Source: CAYVAP01 sp964521065
GTDB lineage: Bacteria > Bacteroidota > Bacteroidia > J057
Length of the DNA: 33,088 bases
Direction: 5' to 3'
NCBI GenBank assembly: GCA_964521065.1
Contig: CAZFPQ010000051.1
Location: 1 to 33,088 of the forward strand
Within the stretch, counting starts at the first letter, position 1, and every line of letters starts with the position of its first letter. The translations under genes and the position numbers were made by a program. This document shows, in pieces, positions 17,080-26,000 of the stretch. Below the pieces are notes generated by a model that worked only from the letters and a program-made list of their open reading frames with translations, did no database searches and was not told where the DNA came from.

Positions 17080-20000
17080 ATGCGTCAGCTTTACCTACTC
17101 TTGATTTTATTGGGATTGGGTTGGTTGGGACTTCAAGCACAGGCCCCGGGCTCCGTATACCTACGGACAGGGGAACAGCGCTTTCCTGCCAATCTTTCCG
17201 CGTTCATGGCCCAAGAGCCTTCTCCTTCTGAATGGGTCGAAGGTCGGTATTACCGCTTCATTCAGTTTCAAAATACCCCCACTGAGGAGGTCCATCAGCG
17301 TCTAGCTCAACTAGATGTGAAGCTGCTTGAATACATTCCTAAGGCAACCTATCTGGCTTCTATGCCTGTGGGGTTAGACAGACAGGCATTCGCTGACCTT
17401 CCTATTCATAGCGTACAAAAGCTGCTGGGAGTTCAAAAAATCGCTCCCCTTCTCACAGAGGGAGCCTTGCCGGATTGGGCTTTGGAAAGGCAAGACATTC
17501 ACCTAGTGGTGATGTTTCCTCAGGACCTTGTGCCTGAGGTTGGGGCTAAGTTGCTGGCAGAATGGGGTGCTTCCATGGATAAGGCTCCCACCTATGACGG
17601 GACCGTGGAGGTCATGATCAACGTCAACCAAATTTTCGCCTTGGCGGATTTGCCATTTGTCACTTGGGTAGAGGCGATTTCACCTCCTGCTGAACCCGAA
17701 GACCGTGGTGGCCGAGCCCTCTCAAGAGCCAATGTGATCAGCTCCAACTCCGGATCTGGGGTTCCTTATGATGGGACGGGGATCCGGGTGATGGTGCGCG
17801 ACGATGGTTCCGTTGGTCCTCACATTGACTTTGAAGGTAGAATCAAACTAAATGTAGCCGGAGGAGGAGCAGGTACCCACGGGGACGGGGTAGCTTCTAT
17901 GATGGCAGCCACCGGAAACCTGGACCCCAAAGCCAGTGGCACTGCTCCAGGGGCGGAAATTTACGTATTAAATTACCTTTCTACCTTTACCGATAATACC
18001 GTTGCTCTGCACCAGACAGATTCGGTCATGATTACCAATTCCTCTTATAGTGATGGCTGTAATCAAGGGTACACTGCTACTACCCGTCGGGTAGACCTGC
18101 AAATGATCCAAAACCCCAGTCTGTTACATGTCTTCTCTGCTGGAAATAGCAACAACAATAATTGTGGATATGGAGCAGGTAATCAATGGGGAAATATCAC
18201 GGGAGGCCACAAACAAGGTAAGAATGTAGTGGCTGTGGCCAACCTGTTTCCCGATGGGAGTTTGGTAGCCAGCTCCAGTCGTGGTCCCGCCCACGATGGA
18301 CGGATCAAGCCTGATTTGGCCGCCAATGGCAATGGGCAAATTTTCTCTGCCCCCAATCAAACCTACGGTAATTTTAGTGGCACTTCCGCTGCTGCTCCTA
18401 CCGCAGCAGGTTCTTTTGCTCAATTATACCAGGCCTACCGGGATCTCAATAATGGCGAATACCCTGAGTCAGCTCTCATCAAAGCCATGATGATGAACTC
18501 TGCGGAGGATTATGGAGTGCCTGGGCCAGATTTTCAATTTGGCTGGGGTCGAGTGAATGCGTTCCGGGCTTTGGGCATTTTGGAGAGCAATCAATACCTC
18601 AAGGACACGGTTTCTTTAGGGAACACCAATGTGCACAACCTGACCATTCCTGCCGGGGTTACTGAAGTGAGGGTCATGGTGTATTGGGACGATTCACCAG
18701 CTTTTGCCGGGGCTGCAAGGGCCTTGGTCAATGACCTAGATCTTACCGTTGCTGAACCAGGAGGTAGCACGTTTTTGCCATTGGTTCTCAATCATTTACC
18801 CAACGCTCAGACCCTAGACGACCCTGCTGTGCCTGGAGTAGATTCCTTGAATAACGTAGAGCAAGTTCGAATTCAGAATCCTACCGCTGGAATTTACCAG
18901 ATTGGCGTTACGGGTAATGATTTGCCATTTGGAGATCATCCCTATTTCATTGTTTATGAATTTTACCGCGATGACATCACCGTTACCTATCCCTACGGTG
19001 GAGAGGGTCTAGTGCCGGGCGATGAAGAAATTATTCACTGGGATGCCTATGGCATTTCTGCTCCTTTTACGTTGGAGTATACGACCAACGATGGACAGAG
19101 CTGGAACCCCATCATTACCATGCCGGGCGACAGCCGTCTTTATACCTGGACGGTACCTGATTCAATCACAGGTGAGGCAAGGGTTAGGGTGAGTCGTGGA
19201 GCTGTTTCTGGCCAAAGCCCCTCTACCTTTAGCATCATAGGAACTCCTTCCAATGTTCAAGTAATATCTTTTTGTACCCAACAGGCTCAGCTTTCCTGGA
19301 GCGCGGTCCCTGGCGCTGTGGCCTATGAGGTGTACTATCTTGGCGAACGCTACATGGATTCTGTTACAACGGTGAGCCAACCTTTTGCCTGTGTGCCGAT
19401 AGATGCCAACCGAACAGATCACTGGTTTGCGGTGAGCGCTATTCCTGCCCAAGGGAATCCTGGACTGCGCAGCATGGCTATAGACTACTCGGGAGCTACC
19501 TTTAACTGCAATAGCCAGGACCTGGCGGTCACCAGCTTACTCGCGCCGGACTTTCCTAGTTCTGCCTTCTGCTTTGATGACTCTCTATTCATCACCCTTG
19601 GCCTAGCCAATGTTGGAGACTCTACCTTTAGTTCATTTTCTTACGGCTTTCAAGTTGACCAAATGCCGCCGGTAAGCCAGACCTATGGCGCTCCCATTGC
19701 TGGATGTGAATACCTGGTATTGAATCTAGCTGATGCCACCCCGGCGTTATCTGCGGGATATCATGAATTTAAGCTGTGGGTAAACACGCCTGGTGATCAG
19801 AATGCTGCCAATGACACGCTGAGGCAAATTATTCGAATCTCAGGGGTGCCTTTCGGCGAAACCTTCGAGCAATTTGATATCTGTAGCCAAGAGTCAAACT
19901 GCGAAGAGGAAATTTGTGACCTGACTAATGGCTGGGTGAACATTACCAACGGCGTGGGAGATGATGTGGATTGGCGAATCAGCTTTGGAGAAACTCCCTC

Positions 20001-21984
20001 GCCTAATACTGGACCAAGCACCGACCACCGACCTGGAAATGCTCAAGGAAAGTATCTTTATGTAGAGGCCTCAGGGTGCTTTCAGCAAGAAGCTAGGGTG
20101 CTGAGTCCTTGTATTGACTTGTCTGGGCTGCAAGCTCCCACCCTTACGTTTTGGTACCATATGTTTGGGGTGAATATGGGCTCTCTTCACTTAGATGTGT
20201 TTGATGGAACTACTTGGGTGTTGGATTTCATGCCTCCGATTATTGGCAACCAAGGAGCCATCTGGAACCAGGCTTCTGTGGATCTGACATCCTTGGTCGG
20301 TAACAACATCCAATTCCGTTTGAGGGCCAATACTGGACCAAGTTTTCAGTCTGACATCGCGGTAGATAACTTTGAGATTCTTGATGTCAACTCTCCGCCT
20401 CTGCCTGACTTTTTTGCGGCAGTACAGGAAGTATGCCCTAGTCAACCCGTTTCTTTCCAAGATTTGACGGTCCCTCAGGTAAATACCTACATCTGGGCCT
20501 TCAATCCTGCAACCGTTACTTACCTAGATGGTACCAATGCTACCTCTGCTAACCCCGTGGTGCGTTTTAATGTGCCAGGTAGCTATGAGGCTCGACTCAC
20601 GGTAGCCAACTCTAATGGAGTGGTTACGGAGACCAAGACCTCCTATATCCAAGTAGACCCAGGAGACCCTTTGCCCATGACCGAGAATTTCGAAGCAGAG
20701 GACTTGTGTAGTACTGATGGTGACTGTGGAGCTATAGTTTGTGATTTGCTCTCTACCTATTGGTCCAACGTAGCCAATGGAATAGACGATGACATCGATT
20801 GGAGAGTCAACAGTGGTGAGACTCCTTCGGTAGATACGGGTCCTACCTTCGATTATACGACTGGAACCGACACAGGCAAATATGTATACCTGGAAGCCAC
20901 CCAATGTTTCGGCTCCGAAGGAATCTTGATTAGTCCTTGTATTGACTTGACTGACCAAAATCGCACTTACTTGTGGTTCAAATATCACATGTTCGGTACT
21001 GATATGGGTGAGCTCCATGTAGATGTACTGCATGAGGGAGTCTGGGATCTTGATGTAACGGCTCCTATCATTGGAAACCAAGGTGCAGCATGGCAAGGAA
21101 GAAGGGTAAATCTTTTGGCCTATGGAGGGAGTAGCATCCAAATCCGGTTCCGGGCTAGAACAGGAGCCGATTTTCGTTCAGATATTGCTTTGGATGACAT
21201 CAGCATTAGGAATGTCGATCCTCCCGTAGCTGAGTTCGCACTCGCCGATGAGGTGATTTGCCAGGGAACCACTATTCTGCTTTCTGATGCCAGTCAAGGA
21301 GAGGAAATCACCAACAGAAGTTGGTCATTTGGCTTTGGCGCCAGCATTCCTAACGGAAACGGGCCAGGGCCTTTCCCCATTCGCTATGACAGCGTTGGGC
21401 AAGCAGAGGTTAGCTTGATCGTTTCGAATTTCGTTGGATCAGACACCATCACCAGAATTCTCACCGTCATTGACAGTGCTGAGGCAGATTTTTCTGCTTT
21501 TTCTGCAGATACCAGTACCTATGAGTTTGCCGCCTTAGACACCGCACCTTATCATAGTTATCTGTGGGATTTTGGCGACGGCAATACCAGTATTTTACCC
21601 GATCCTGTTCATACTTATAATGTGGATGGTAATTATGAGGTGACCTTATTTGTGACCAATGCTTGTGGTACCGACTCCAGCCTTCAAGAAGTGCTGGTGA
21701 CTACCGCTTCTATTGATGATGCCTTAGGAGGCTTAACGGTTCGTTTGGCGCCTAATCCCAATGAAGGTCGATTCAAGGTTTGGCTGGAAGGAAATGTTCA
21801 GGGCCCCGTTCAGCTAAACTTAATGGATAGCCGTGGACGTTCCATCAGCTCCCAACGGGTTGATTTCTGGGGAAGCAACACCGTTACGGAATTTGATGCA
21901 GAGGGCCTCAGCGAAGGGGTATATGTACTCCAGGTTAACCTTGGGGCGAGAAGCATGTACCGAAGGGTATTTATCCAGCCCTAG
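17080..21984 (+). CDS. Large secreted S8 subtilisin-family peptidase with type IX sorting tail
   Basis: A 1634-residue exported serine peptidase. A signal peptide (1-21) and long propeptide-like region (about 22-215) precede the S8 domain (about 225-500). The triad is Asp241 (VRDDG), His267 (GTHGDGVA) and Ser436 (SGTSAAAP), with oxyanion Asn356 (SAGNS). C-terminal modules follow: a Kre9/KNH-like beta domain (about 637-720), Fn3 (about 720-810), CARDB-like (about 812-920), MAM-like 1 (about 924-1105), PKD (about 1106-1195), MAM-like 2 (about 1199-1375), two PKD domains (about 1376-1550) and a type IX tail (about 1553-1634, APNPNEGRF and GVYVLQV). The two MAM-like units share a cysteine pattern (C-x6-C-x4-CDL, then SPCIDL). 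It is presumably a surface or released protease that degrades protein substrates, with the modules for adhesion. Confidence 0.93.
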   Translation: MRQLYLLLILLGLGWLGLQAQAPGSVYLRTGEQRFPANLSAFMAQEPSPSEWVEGRYYRFIQFQNTPTEEVHQRLAQLDVKLLEYIPKATYLASMPVGLDRQAFADLPIHSVQKLLGVQKIAPLLTEGALPDWALERQDIHLVVMFPQDLVPEVGAKLLAEWGASMDKAPTYDGTVEVMINVNQIFALADLPFVTWVEAISPPAEPEDRGGRALSRANVISSNSGSGVPYDGTGIRVMVRDDGSVGPHIDFEGRIKLNVAGGGAGTHGDGVASMMAATGNLDPKASGTAPGAEIYVLNYLSTFTDNTVALHQTDSVMITNSSYSDGCNQGYTATTRRVDLQMIQNPSLLHVFSAGNSNNNNCGYGAGNQWGNITGGHKQGKNVVAVANLFPDGSLVASSSRGPAHDGRIKPDLAANGNGQIFSAPNQTYGNFSGTSAAAPTAAGSFAQLYQAYRDLNNGEYPESALIKAMMMNSAEDYGVPGPDFQFGWGRVNAFRALGILESNQYLKDTVSLGNTNVHNLTIPAGVTEVRVMVYWDDSPAFAGAARALVNDLDLTVAEPGGSTFLPLVLNHLPNAQTLDDPAVPGVDSLNNVEQVRIQNPTAGIYQIGVTGNDLPFGDHPYFIVYEFYRDDITVTYPYGGEGLVPGDEEIIHWDAYGISAPFTLEYTTNDGQSWNPIITMPGDSRLYTWTVPDSITGEARVRVSRGAVSGQSPSTFSIIGTPSNVQVISFCTQQAQLSWSAVPGAVAYEVYYLGERYMDSVTTVSQPFACVPIDANRTDHWFAVSAIPAQGNPGLRSMAIDYSGATFNCNSQDLAVTSLLAPDFPSSAFCFDDSLFITLGLANVGDSTFSSFSYGFQVDQMPPVSQTYGAPIAGCEYLVLNLADATPALSAGYHEFKLWVNTPGDQNAANDTLRQIIRISGVPFGETFEQFDICSQESNCEEEICDLTNGWVNITNGVGDDVDWRISFGETPSPNTGPSTDHRPGNAQGKYLYVEASGCFQQEARVLSPCIDLSGLQAPTLTFWYHMFGVNMGSLHLDVFDGTTWVLDFMPPIIGNQGAIWNQASVDLTSLVGNNIQFRLRANTGPSFQSDIAVDNFEILDVNSPPLPDFFAAVQEVCPSQPVSFQDLTVPQVNTYIWAFNPATVTYLDGTNATSANPVVRFNVPGSYEARLTVANSNGVVTETKTSYIQVDPGDPLPMTENFEAEDLCSTDGDCGAIVCDLLSTYWSNVANGIDDDIDWRVNSGETPSVDTGPTFDYTTGTDTGKYVYLEATQCFGSEGILISPCIDLTDQNRTYLWFKYHMFGTDMGELHVDVLHEGVWDLDVTAPIIGNQGAAWQGRRVNLLAYGGSSIQIRFRARTGADFRSDIALDDISIRNVDPPVAEFALADEVICQGTTILLSDASQGEEITNRSWSFGFGASIPNGNGPGPFPIRYDSVGQAEVSLIVSNFVGSDTITRILTVIDSAEADFSAFSADTSTYEFAALDTAPYHSYLWDFGDGNTSILPDPVHTYNVDGNYEVTLFVTNACGTDSSLQEVLVTTASIDDALGGLTVRLAPNPNEGRFKVWLEGNVQGPVQLNLMDSRGRSISSQRVDFWGSNTVTEFDAEGLSEGVYVLQVNLGARSMYRRVFIQP

Positions 21985-22014
21985 TGAGTCTTCCAAACTT
22001 AATTCATAGTAATT

Positions 22015-22047
22015 GCCCCCATGTTGGATGTTCAACATGGGGGCTTT
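22015..22047 (+). terminator. Terminator hairpin after the subtilisin gene
   Basis: A perfect 12-bp stem (GCCCCCATGTTG at 22015-22026 with CAACATGGGGGC at 22033-22044) has a 6-nt loop. It lies 30 bp past the stop, but the T-tail is short (TTTGCT). Confidence 0.7.
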
Positions 22048-22201
22048 GCTATAAAAGGCCTCCTAGGTGACTATGCTCCTATCTGAGTAGAGGGTGAATT
22101 AAGTAGGTGGGCCGAAGAAACAGCGTAATGCGATTGGTTTAAATTGTTGATCATCAGTATTAAGCCGTCTCGCATCTCGCTTCTAACTTCTCGCTTCCGA
22201 C

Positions 22202-22741
22202 TTAAATGTCGGCAGGAAGAGTAACTTCAAAACTGATGGGAACTTCGTCCTTTGGGCCGCCACCTGTAAACCCAAAGTCTTGGCGAATGATGAGGCCCTC
22301 GCCTTTGACTTCGTAAGGTGCTTCCTCGCTGATGCTAAAAGTAAGGGTCACAGGTTTGGTCTTCTTTTTTAAAGTCAACATAGCCTCTGTCTGGTAGCGA
22401 CCATCTTCTAAGGGCGTAGCTCCATCAATGACTACTGTGGCAGTAGGAAACTTTTTAACGTAGAAGTAATCCTTCTTTTTCCGGATGTTATTCTGAAGGT
22501 CTTTCCAGTCACAGGTCAAAGAGGAGGTGTTGATTTCGATGGCCAAATGGATGTTTTCTACTTCTCCTTCTGCCATGCTGGCCTCGGTAAATTCCCACTT
22601 TTCAAAAGTGAAAACCTGTGGAGAACCTGCCTCTCCTATAGCTTGGATCAAACCAGGCGAAGCCCCCCTTTCCCCGATGCCTATTAGGCTAAAAGAGCAT
22701 AGAAAAAGAATGGATAGGGAAGCGATAATGAATTTTTTCAT
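22202..22741 (-). CDS. YceI-family exported protein
   Basis: A 179-residue protein with signal peptide (about 1-24). I chose the ATG at 22741: the open frame runs back to 22897, but that extension lies in repeat-rich intergenic DNA and would put 52 residues before the signal peptide. YceI hallmarks are DYFYVKKFPTATV (the F-x-V-x-K-x-P signature), LTLKKKTKPVTLTF (strand after L-K-G-x-x-K-P) and a late RQDFGF motif. YceI proteins form a lipocalin-like beta barrel that binds isoprenoid or similar amphiphilic lipids in the periplasm; the ligand here is unknown. The next gene upstream on the same strand is also YceI-like, but a 351-bp repeat-containing gap separates them, so they may be transcribed independently. 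Confidence 0.85.
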   Translation of the reverse strand: MKKFIIASLSILFLCSFSLIGIGERGASPGLIQAIGEAGSPQVFTFEKWEFTEASMAEGEVENIHLAIEINTSSLTCDWKDLQNNIRKKKDYFYVKKFPTATVVIDGATPLEDGRYQTEAMLTLKKKTKPVTLTFSISEEAPYEVKGEGLIIRQDFGFTGGGPKDEVPISFEVTLPADI

Positions 22742-22831
22742 AATGTCAGAATTGATAAAATGAATGGTGATGGATGATGTTGTATTGGGTGTAAATGGTA
22801 GGAATGACGCAAAATCTATTTTCAATTTCTC

Positions 22832-22851
22832 AGAGGCTGTATGGGTTTTGG
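22832..22851 (+). repeat. Dispersed 20-bp repeat, copy 1
   Basis: AGAGGCTGTATGGGTTTTGG matches the copy at 33034-33053 in 19 of 20 positions. Similarity continues more loosely (CAAAC, then GCTGGA) about 20-40 bp further on in both copies. The origin is unknown; it could be the end of a mobile element. Confidence 0.5.
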
Positions 22852-22960
22852 CCGTAAAGGAGAAATTCAAACAGCCACTAAGCTGGACTTTAGCCATGTT
22901 GAAACGGATTTAAACCTCGGGCGGCATTCGGTGGAAAGGAGCGGCCGAGTGCGCAGGCCT

Positions 22961-23012
22961 GGGATGCCGTCCCGACAAGTCGGGATGCTTACTTTTTTTC
23001 AAAAAAAGTAAG
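22961..23012. repeat. REP-like double palindrome
   Basis: GGGATGC occurs at 22961-22967 and 22982-22988. Between and within these lies the palindrome TCCCGAC-aa-GTCGGGA (22970-22985). Immediately after is a perfect 12-bp inverted repeat around a single C (CTTACTTTTTTT at 22988-22999, AAAAAAAGTAAG at 23001-23012). Such stacked hairpins resemble repetitive extragenic palindromes and could also act as a terminator for the upstream YceI gene on the minus strand. Confidence 0.6.
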
Positions 23013-23092
23013 GCCCGCGGCTCGAAGATTCCGGTTTATCGGAAAGGCGACACTGCTAATGGTTAAGGGCAACTTTTTGTCCAAAGTCCAGC

Positions 23093-24499
23093 TCAGGCAC
23101 CTTGCATCAAGAAGCTCAGGTGGAACTCCATGATTTCTCTAGCTGGTGAGGGTCCGTCTGGGCCTTTGATTTTGAAATCCTTTACTACATTGAGCTCAAA
23201 AGTTGTGTTGACTAGAAGTCGGGCTTGGCCATGAGAGTCTATGATGGGACTGATTTTCGCGATTACTTCAACCGGCCTCTTTTTTCCCATTAACTCAAAG
23301 GTTCCAGCGACTTTTTGGTTAAGGGTCTGCCCAAAGTCCAAGGATTGTGTAGACAGGGGGGTCTCAAATTGAAAGCTAGAGATGGGATGTTTTTTGACCT
23401 TGACGTAATCCTTCAAAACCACCTCATCAAAACTTGCCATGCCCATGGTCAGGCTAGACATGTCTGCCATAAAATTTCCCCGTAACATACCCGTTGCTTC
23501 ATCCCAGTCCACCGTCCCTTGGATTTGTTTGATTTCACCTAAGTAACGATCTAGGGGGGCTCGGAAGCGAAATTGTACCATGGGGATCTCTTGCCCTAAG
23601 GCTTCAGGTTGTTGCCAGTTCACAGGTATTGGGGGAACTTCCTGTAGAAAATCATTGAGGCTTCCCTCCCTTTCTGGCAGTGAAAGTCCGAGCTCATCCC
23701 AAGTTTGGACAGGTACACCTGATGGAATGGCTGTAAAGGCGTCGCCTAGTTCCGAGCCCTGAATGATTCGTTGGACCTCGCGTTCAAATGTTGATGCTGC
23801 TTGTTGTAGGACTTCTGTGGGGTCTTCAAGCCTTCCTTCAAGGGCTTGGTCGAAGTTATCGTAAACCGATTCCTTACAACTGAACTGTGAGAAAATCTGC
23901 ATGGAGAGGTACAGTTTCCCCTCTTTTGTGGCAAAGGGATGGAGGTCTAGGTAGAACTGCCGGTCGCTACGCTGTAGAGCAATGTGTTCCTTCCATTGGA
24001 ATTTTTGTAAGCCTTGCCCCAATTGCATTTTGACCTGCCGCTCAAAATCATCCGCTGAGTAATTTCTGGGTACTTTTCCCGACATAGCGGTGATTTTCAA
24101 GGGCGCCACAATTTTAGCACGACCTTGCTCCCAAACCAGCACCTGTGATCGCTCAAACTCACCATTAGTTTGGGACATCAGGCGACTGTTGCGTATGAAA
24201 TTTTCAATGGTGGAAAACTCAGCATAACGACTAGAGTAGAGAGACCTCCCTTGGTCATTTTGGAAGACCAGGGCAGGAGTCACCGTGATATTAGCTGGTA
24301 CCCCTTGGGCTACGGACTTCTCCTCTAAGCGTATGCCTTTCGACTGGGCGTAATCGCGAATCCGCGGAAGACAGGTTTCCAGAAAATGTTCATCTGCTTC
24401 TTGAGTGAAAACGATGAGGGTTTCTCCACTGGTGTGGGGAGTAGGTCCTGGCGGGAGTATGGCAAGAAGCATGAAGGCCAGAGCGATAATGAATTTCAT
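23093..24499 (-). CDS. Exported protein with N-terminal thioredoxin-like region and C-terminal YceI domain
   Basis: A 468-residue protein with signal peptide (about 1-24). Residues about 26-107 look like a thioredoxin-type fold (ETLIVFTQ strand, a helix, then VTPALVFQND resembling the cis-Pro strand), but there is no CxxC. The middle (about 115-290) is unassigned. Residues about 307-466 form a YceI-like domain: G-x-V-DWDE, a strand-helix ASFDEVVLKDYVKVKKHPISSFQF (F-x-V-x-K-x-P signature, with Y in place of F), and a late G-x-F-E-L-M-G-KKRPV. Normal YceI proteins are about 180 residues, so this is a large fusion. It lies next to a second YceI gene, suggesting a shared lipid- or quinone-related periplasmic role. 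The first assignment is weaker than the second. Confidence 0.75.
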   Translation of the reverse strand: MKFIIALAFMLLAILPPGPTPHTSGETLIVFTQEADEHFLETCLPRIRDYAQSKGIRLEEKSVAQGVPANITVTPALVFQNDQGRSLYSSRYAEFSTIENFIRNSRLMSQTNGEFERSQVLVWEQGRAKIVAPLKITAMSGKVPRNYSADDFERQVKMQLGQGLQKFQWKEHIALQRSDRQFYLDLHPFATKEGKLYLSMQIFSQFSCKESVYDNFDQALEGRLEDPTEVLQQAASTFEREVQRIIQGSELGDAFTAIPSGVPVQTWDELGLSLPEREGSLNDFLQEVPPIPVNWQQPEALGQEIPMVQFRFRAPLDRYLGEIKQIQGTVDWDEATGMLRGNFMADMSSLTMGMASFDEVVLKDYVKVKKHPISSFQFETPLSTQSLDFGQTLNQKVAGTFELMGKKRPVEVIAKISPIIDSHGQARLLVNTTFELNVVKDFKIKGPDGPSPAREIMEFHLSFLMQGA

Positions 24500-24594
24500 A
24501 GCGTCAAAAGATGGATGAGGTGATAAGCACCCTTACCTCACAAAGTTTAAGAGGAAGCTTAAGTTGGTGATATGCAGGAATTCTTATGGGAAGA

Positions 24595-24650
24595 AAAGCT
24601 GGGGAGGGAGGGAGTGAAAAAGTTAAAAAGTGAAAGAGTTAAGGAGGGTG
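24595..24650. repeat. Low-complexity purine-rich tract
   Basis: An imperfect alternation of GTGAAA and AGTTAA units, purine-rich on the plus strand. A similar AGTTAAGG/AGTGAGGG tract lies at 14810-14860 after the kinase-cyclase gene. It is non-coding. Confidence 0.45.
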
Positions 24651-24670
24651 AAGCAATGGCTGCTACATTT

Positions 24671-24730
24671 AGCCCATAGCCCATAGCCCATAGCCCATAG
24701 CCCATAGCCCATAGCCCATAGCCCATAGCC
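24671..24730. repeat. Heptanucleotide tandem repeat (AGCCCAT)n
   Basis: Eight perfect AGCCCAT copies (24671-24726) plus AGCC. The array begins 5 nt after the stop codon of the minus-strand hydrolase-like gene, where it reads as ATGGGCT repeats. It is intergenic, so copy-number change would alter the 3' UTR rather than a protein. A degenerate relative lies at 29519-29541, also downstream of a stop. Confidence 0.95.
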
Positions 24731-24735
24731 TGGAC

Positions 24736-25842
24736 TTATGGACGGCGTGCGTATTCTACTGAGCGGGGGTTGAGGTCCCAGTTTACAAACTGCCAGGCAA
24801 GCTGACGATTGGAGCAGCCAACGACAATCCATCCCTCCTCAAAATTTGCCGAGAACTGAGCGTAAAAACCTTCCGGTGCTCCGCCCCAGTAGTTGTTGCC
24901 ATCACCTTCCAGCAATATCAATCCTTCATTGCCTCGCTGGGCCTTGATGCCAGCCAAGGCCAATTCCTGGCTGAGCAGTGAATTGTCTAGGCCCTTGGCT
25001 GCCTGATACACGTATAAGACAAAGCGAGCAAAATCTTCAGGAGTAGACCAGAGCCCTGAGTGAGCCAACTCTGGGTATATCCAACGTTTGCCATCGATGG
25101 ATTCTCCATTTTCTTTATGGCCAACGGCAGCATTTTGTTTTTGGGACTTGCTTAACTCTGCCGCAATCAAAGAATTCTTCATGCCTATGGGATCAAATAC
25201 GTGTTCCTTCATTAAACTGGCAAAGTCCATTTGATATACCTCTTCTAATAAGCGCTGGAGGATCATTTCATTGGCCATGGAGGAGCCTTTTGGGGTGTTT
25301 TTGCGCAAGTTTAGGGCAGGAATATTGGAAGGGGCCTCCCCAGCCATGATCTGCTCCCAAGTAGGGACCGGCTGACCTGGGCGATAGCCCTTGGGCTTGT
25401 ATACATCATTGAAACCCCGACTCTCGATCAGTAGATCGCGTACTGTGATGGGGTTTCTTCGGGTAAAGCTTTTTTCTTCAATTTTCCATTTTCCGAGATA
25501 TTGATTAGCGGATGCGTCTAGATCTATTTTCCCTTGACTGGCCAAGCTTACCACTGCAAATTTTACCACTGCACCGGTCATGCTGCCCATTTGGAAAAGG
25601 GTATTTGGAGTCACAGGTTCCTGGGCCTGAGCATCTATCAGCCCCATTTGAATGGTGGTATCAAGCTGGAATTTTCGAAAGATGGCCACGGAAGCTCCTG
25701 GCACCTTGTGTTGTTCCATGCGCTCCCTAAGAGAGTAGTATCGATCTTCGTTTTCTCCTTTAGATTGGAAGAAGGGGGCAGTTTCTTGCCCCAATAGCAG
25801 ATAAAAGGGACTTATCAAGATGAATAAGAGAAAGTTTTTCAT
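24736..25842 (-). CDS. Beta-lactamase-family serine hydrolase homologue, probable pseudoenzyme
   Basis: A 368-residue exported protein of the class C beta-lactamase/DD-peptidase-like fold. The ATG at 25842 starts a signal peptide (MKNFLLFILISPFYLLLGQ); an in-frame extension to 25947 is rejected because it reads through an operator-like palindrome. Family landmarks are clear: VPGASVAIF, TLFQMGSMT (normally GSxTK), DPIGMKNS and AHSGLWSTPEDFARFV. The catalytic set is not: Ser87 is present but the Lys of S-x-x-K is Gly90, the Y-x-N motif reads MAN (Met189-Ala-Asn191), and the expected HxG/KTG-like third motif is not evident (WGGAPEGF region). It is therefore probably not a normal hydrolase and may bind peptidoglycan fragments or act as a scaffold or receptor. 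Genes on either side are unrelated. Confidence 0.8.
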   Translation of the reverse strand: MKNFLLFILISPFYLLLGQETAPFFQSKGENEDRYYSLRERMEQHKVPGASVAIFRKFQLDTTIQMGLIDAQAQEPVTPNTLFQMGSMTGAVVKFAVVSLASQGKIDLDASANQYLGKWKIEEKSFTRRNPITVRDLLIESRGFNDVYKPKGYRPGQPVPTWEQIMAGEAPSNIPALNLRKNTPKGSSMANEMILQRLLEEVYQMDFASLMKEHVFDPIGMKNSLIAAELSKSQKQNAAVGHKENGESIDGKRWIYPELAHSGLWSTPEDFARFVLYVYQAAKGLDNSLLSQELALAGIKAQRGNEGLILLEGDGNNYWGGAPEGFYAQFSANFEEGWIVVGCSNRQLAWQFVNWDLNPRSVEYARRP

Positions 25843-25918
25843 TGGTAATGGGTATTGACTTCGAAAATGAATTGGTCCGTTTGATGAACCCAAATAGGCC
25901 CTCATTGCCTCTTTAATC

Positions 25919-25960
25919 GTCTCAAAACCCTTTTTGACACGTCTCAAATTGATTTGAGAC
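25919..25960. promoter_or_regulatory. Operator-like palindrome with an extra half-site
   Basis: GTCTCAAAT-tg-ATTTGAGAC (25941-25960) is a 9-bp inverted repeat. A further half-site GTCTCAAAA starts at 25919, exactly 22 bp (about two helical turns) from the first arm. The cluster lies about 75-120 bp upstream of the hydrolase-like gene start, a suitable place for a dimeric repressor or activator. Confidence 0.45.
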
Positions 25961-26000
25961 CCTGATGAGGGCCAGGTTGCCCCCTCATTTTCCTCCTAGT

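Larger units (their letters stand above)
22742..23092. other. Repeat-rich intergenic region between the two YceI genes
   Basis: This 351-bp gap holds a 20-bp repeat at 22832-22851 (also found at 33034-33053), a GC-rich stretch, and two adjacent palindromes at 22970-23012. No gene is convincing. It looks like accumulated dispersed-repeat material rather than a coding remnant. Confidence 0.5.

Noticed and set aside
20524..21141. 205-codon open frame antisense to the subtilisin gene
   Set aside because: It lies wholly within the second MAM-like/PKD region of a well-supported gene and resembles no family.
22742..22897. 52-residue upstream extension of the first YceI protein
   Set aside because: It would precede a good signal peptide and overlaps the dispersed repeat.
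24671..24730. Possible CRISPR array
   Set aside because: The units are contiguous 7-mers without spacers; it is a simple tandem repeat.
24623..24832. ORF translating the heptamer array (MGYGLWA repeats)
   Set aside because: It arises from the tandem repeat and overlaps the end of the hydrolase-like gene in another frame.
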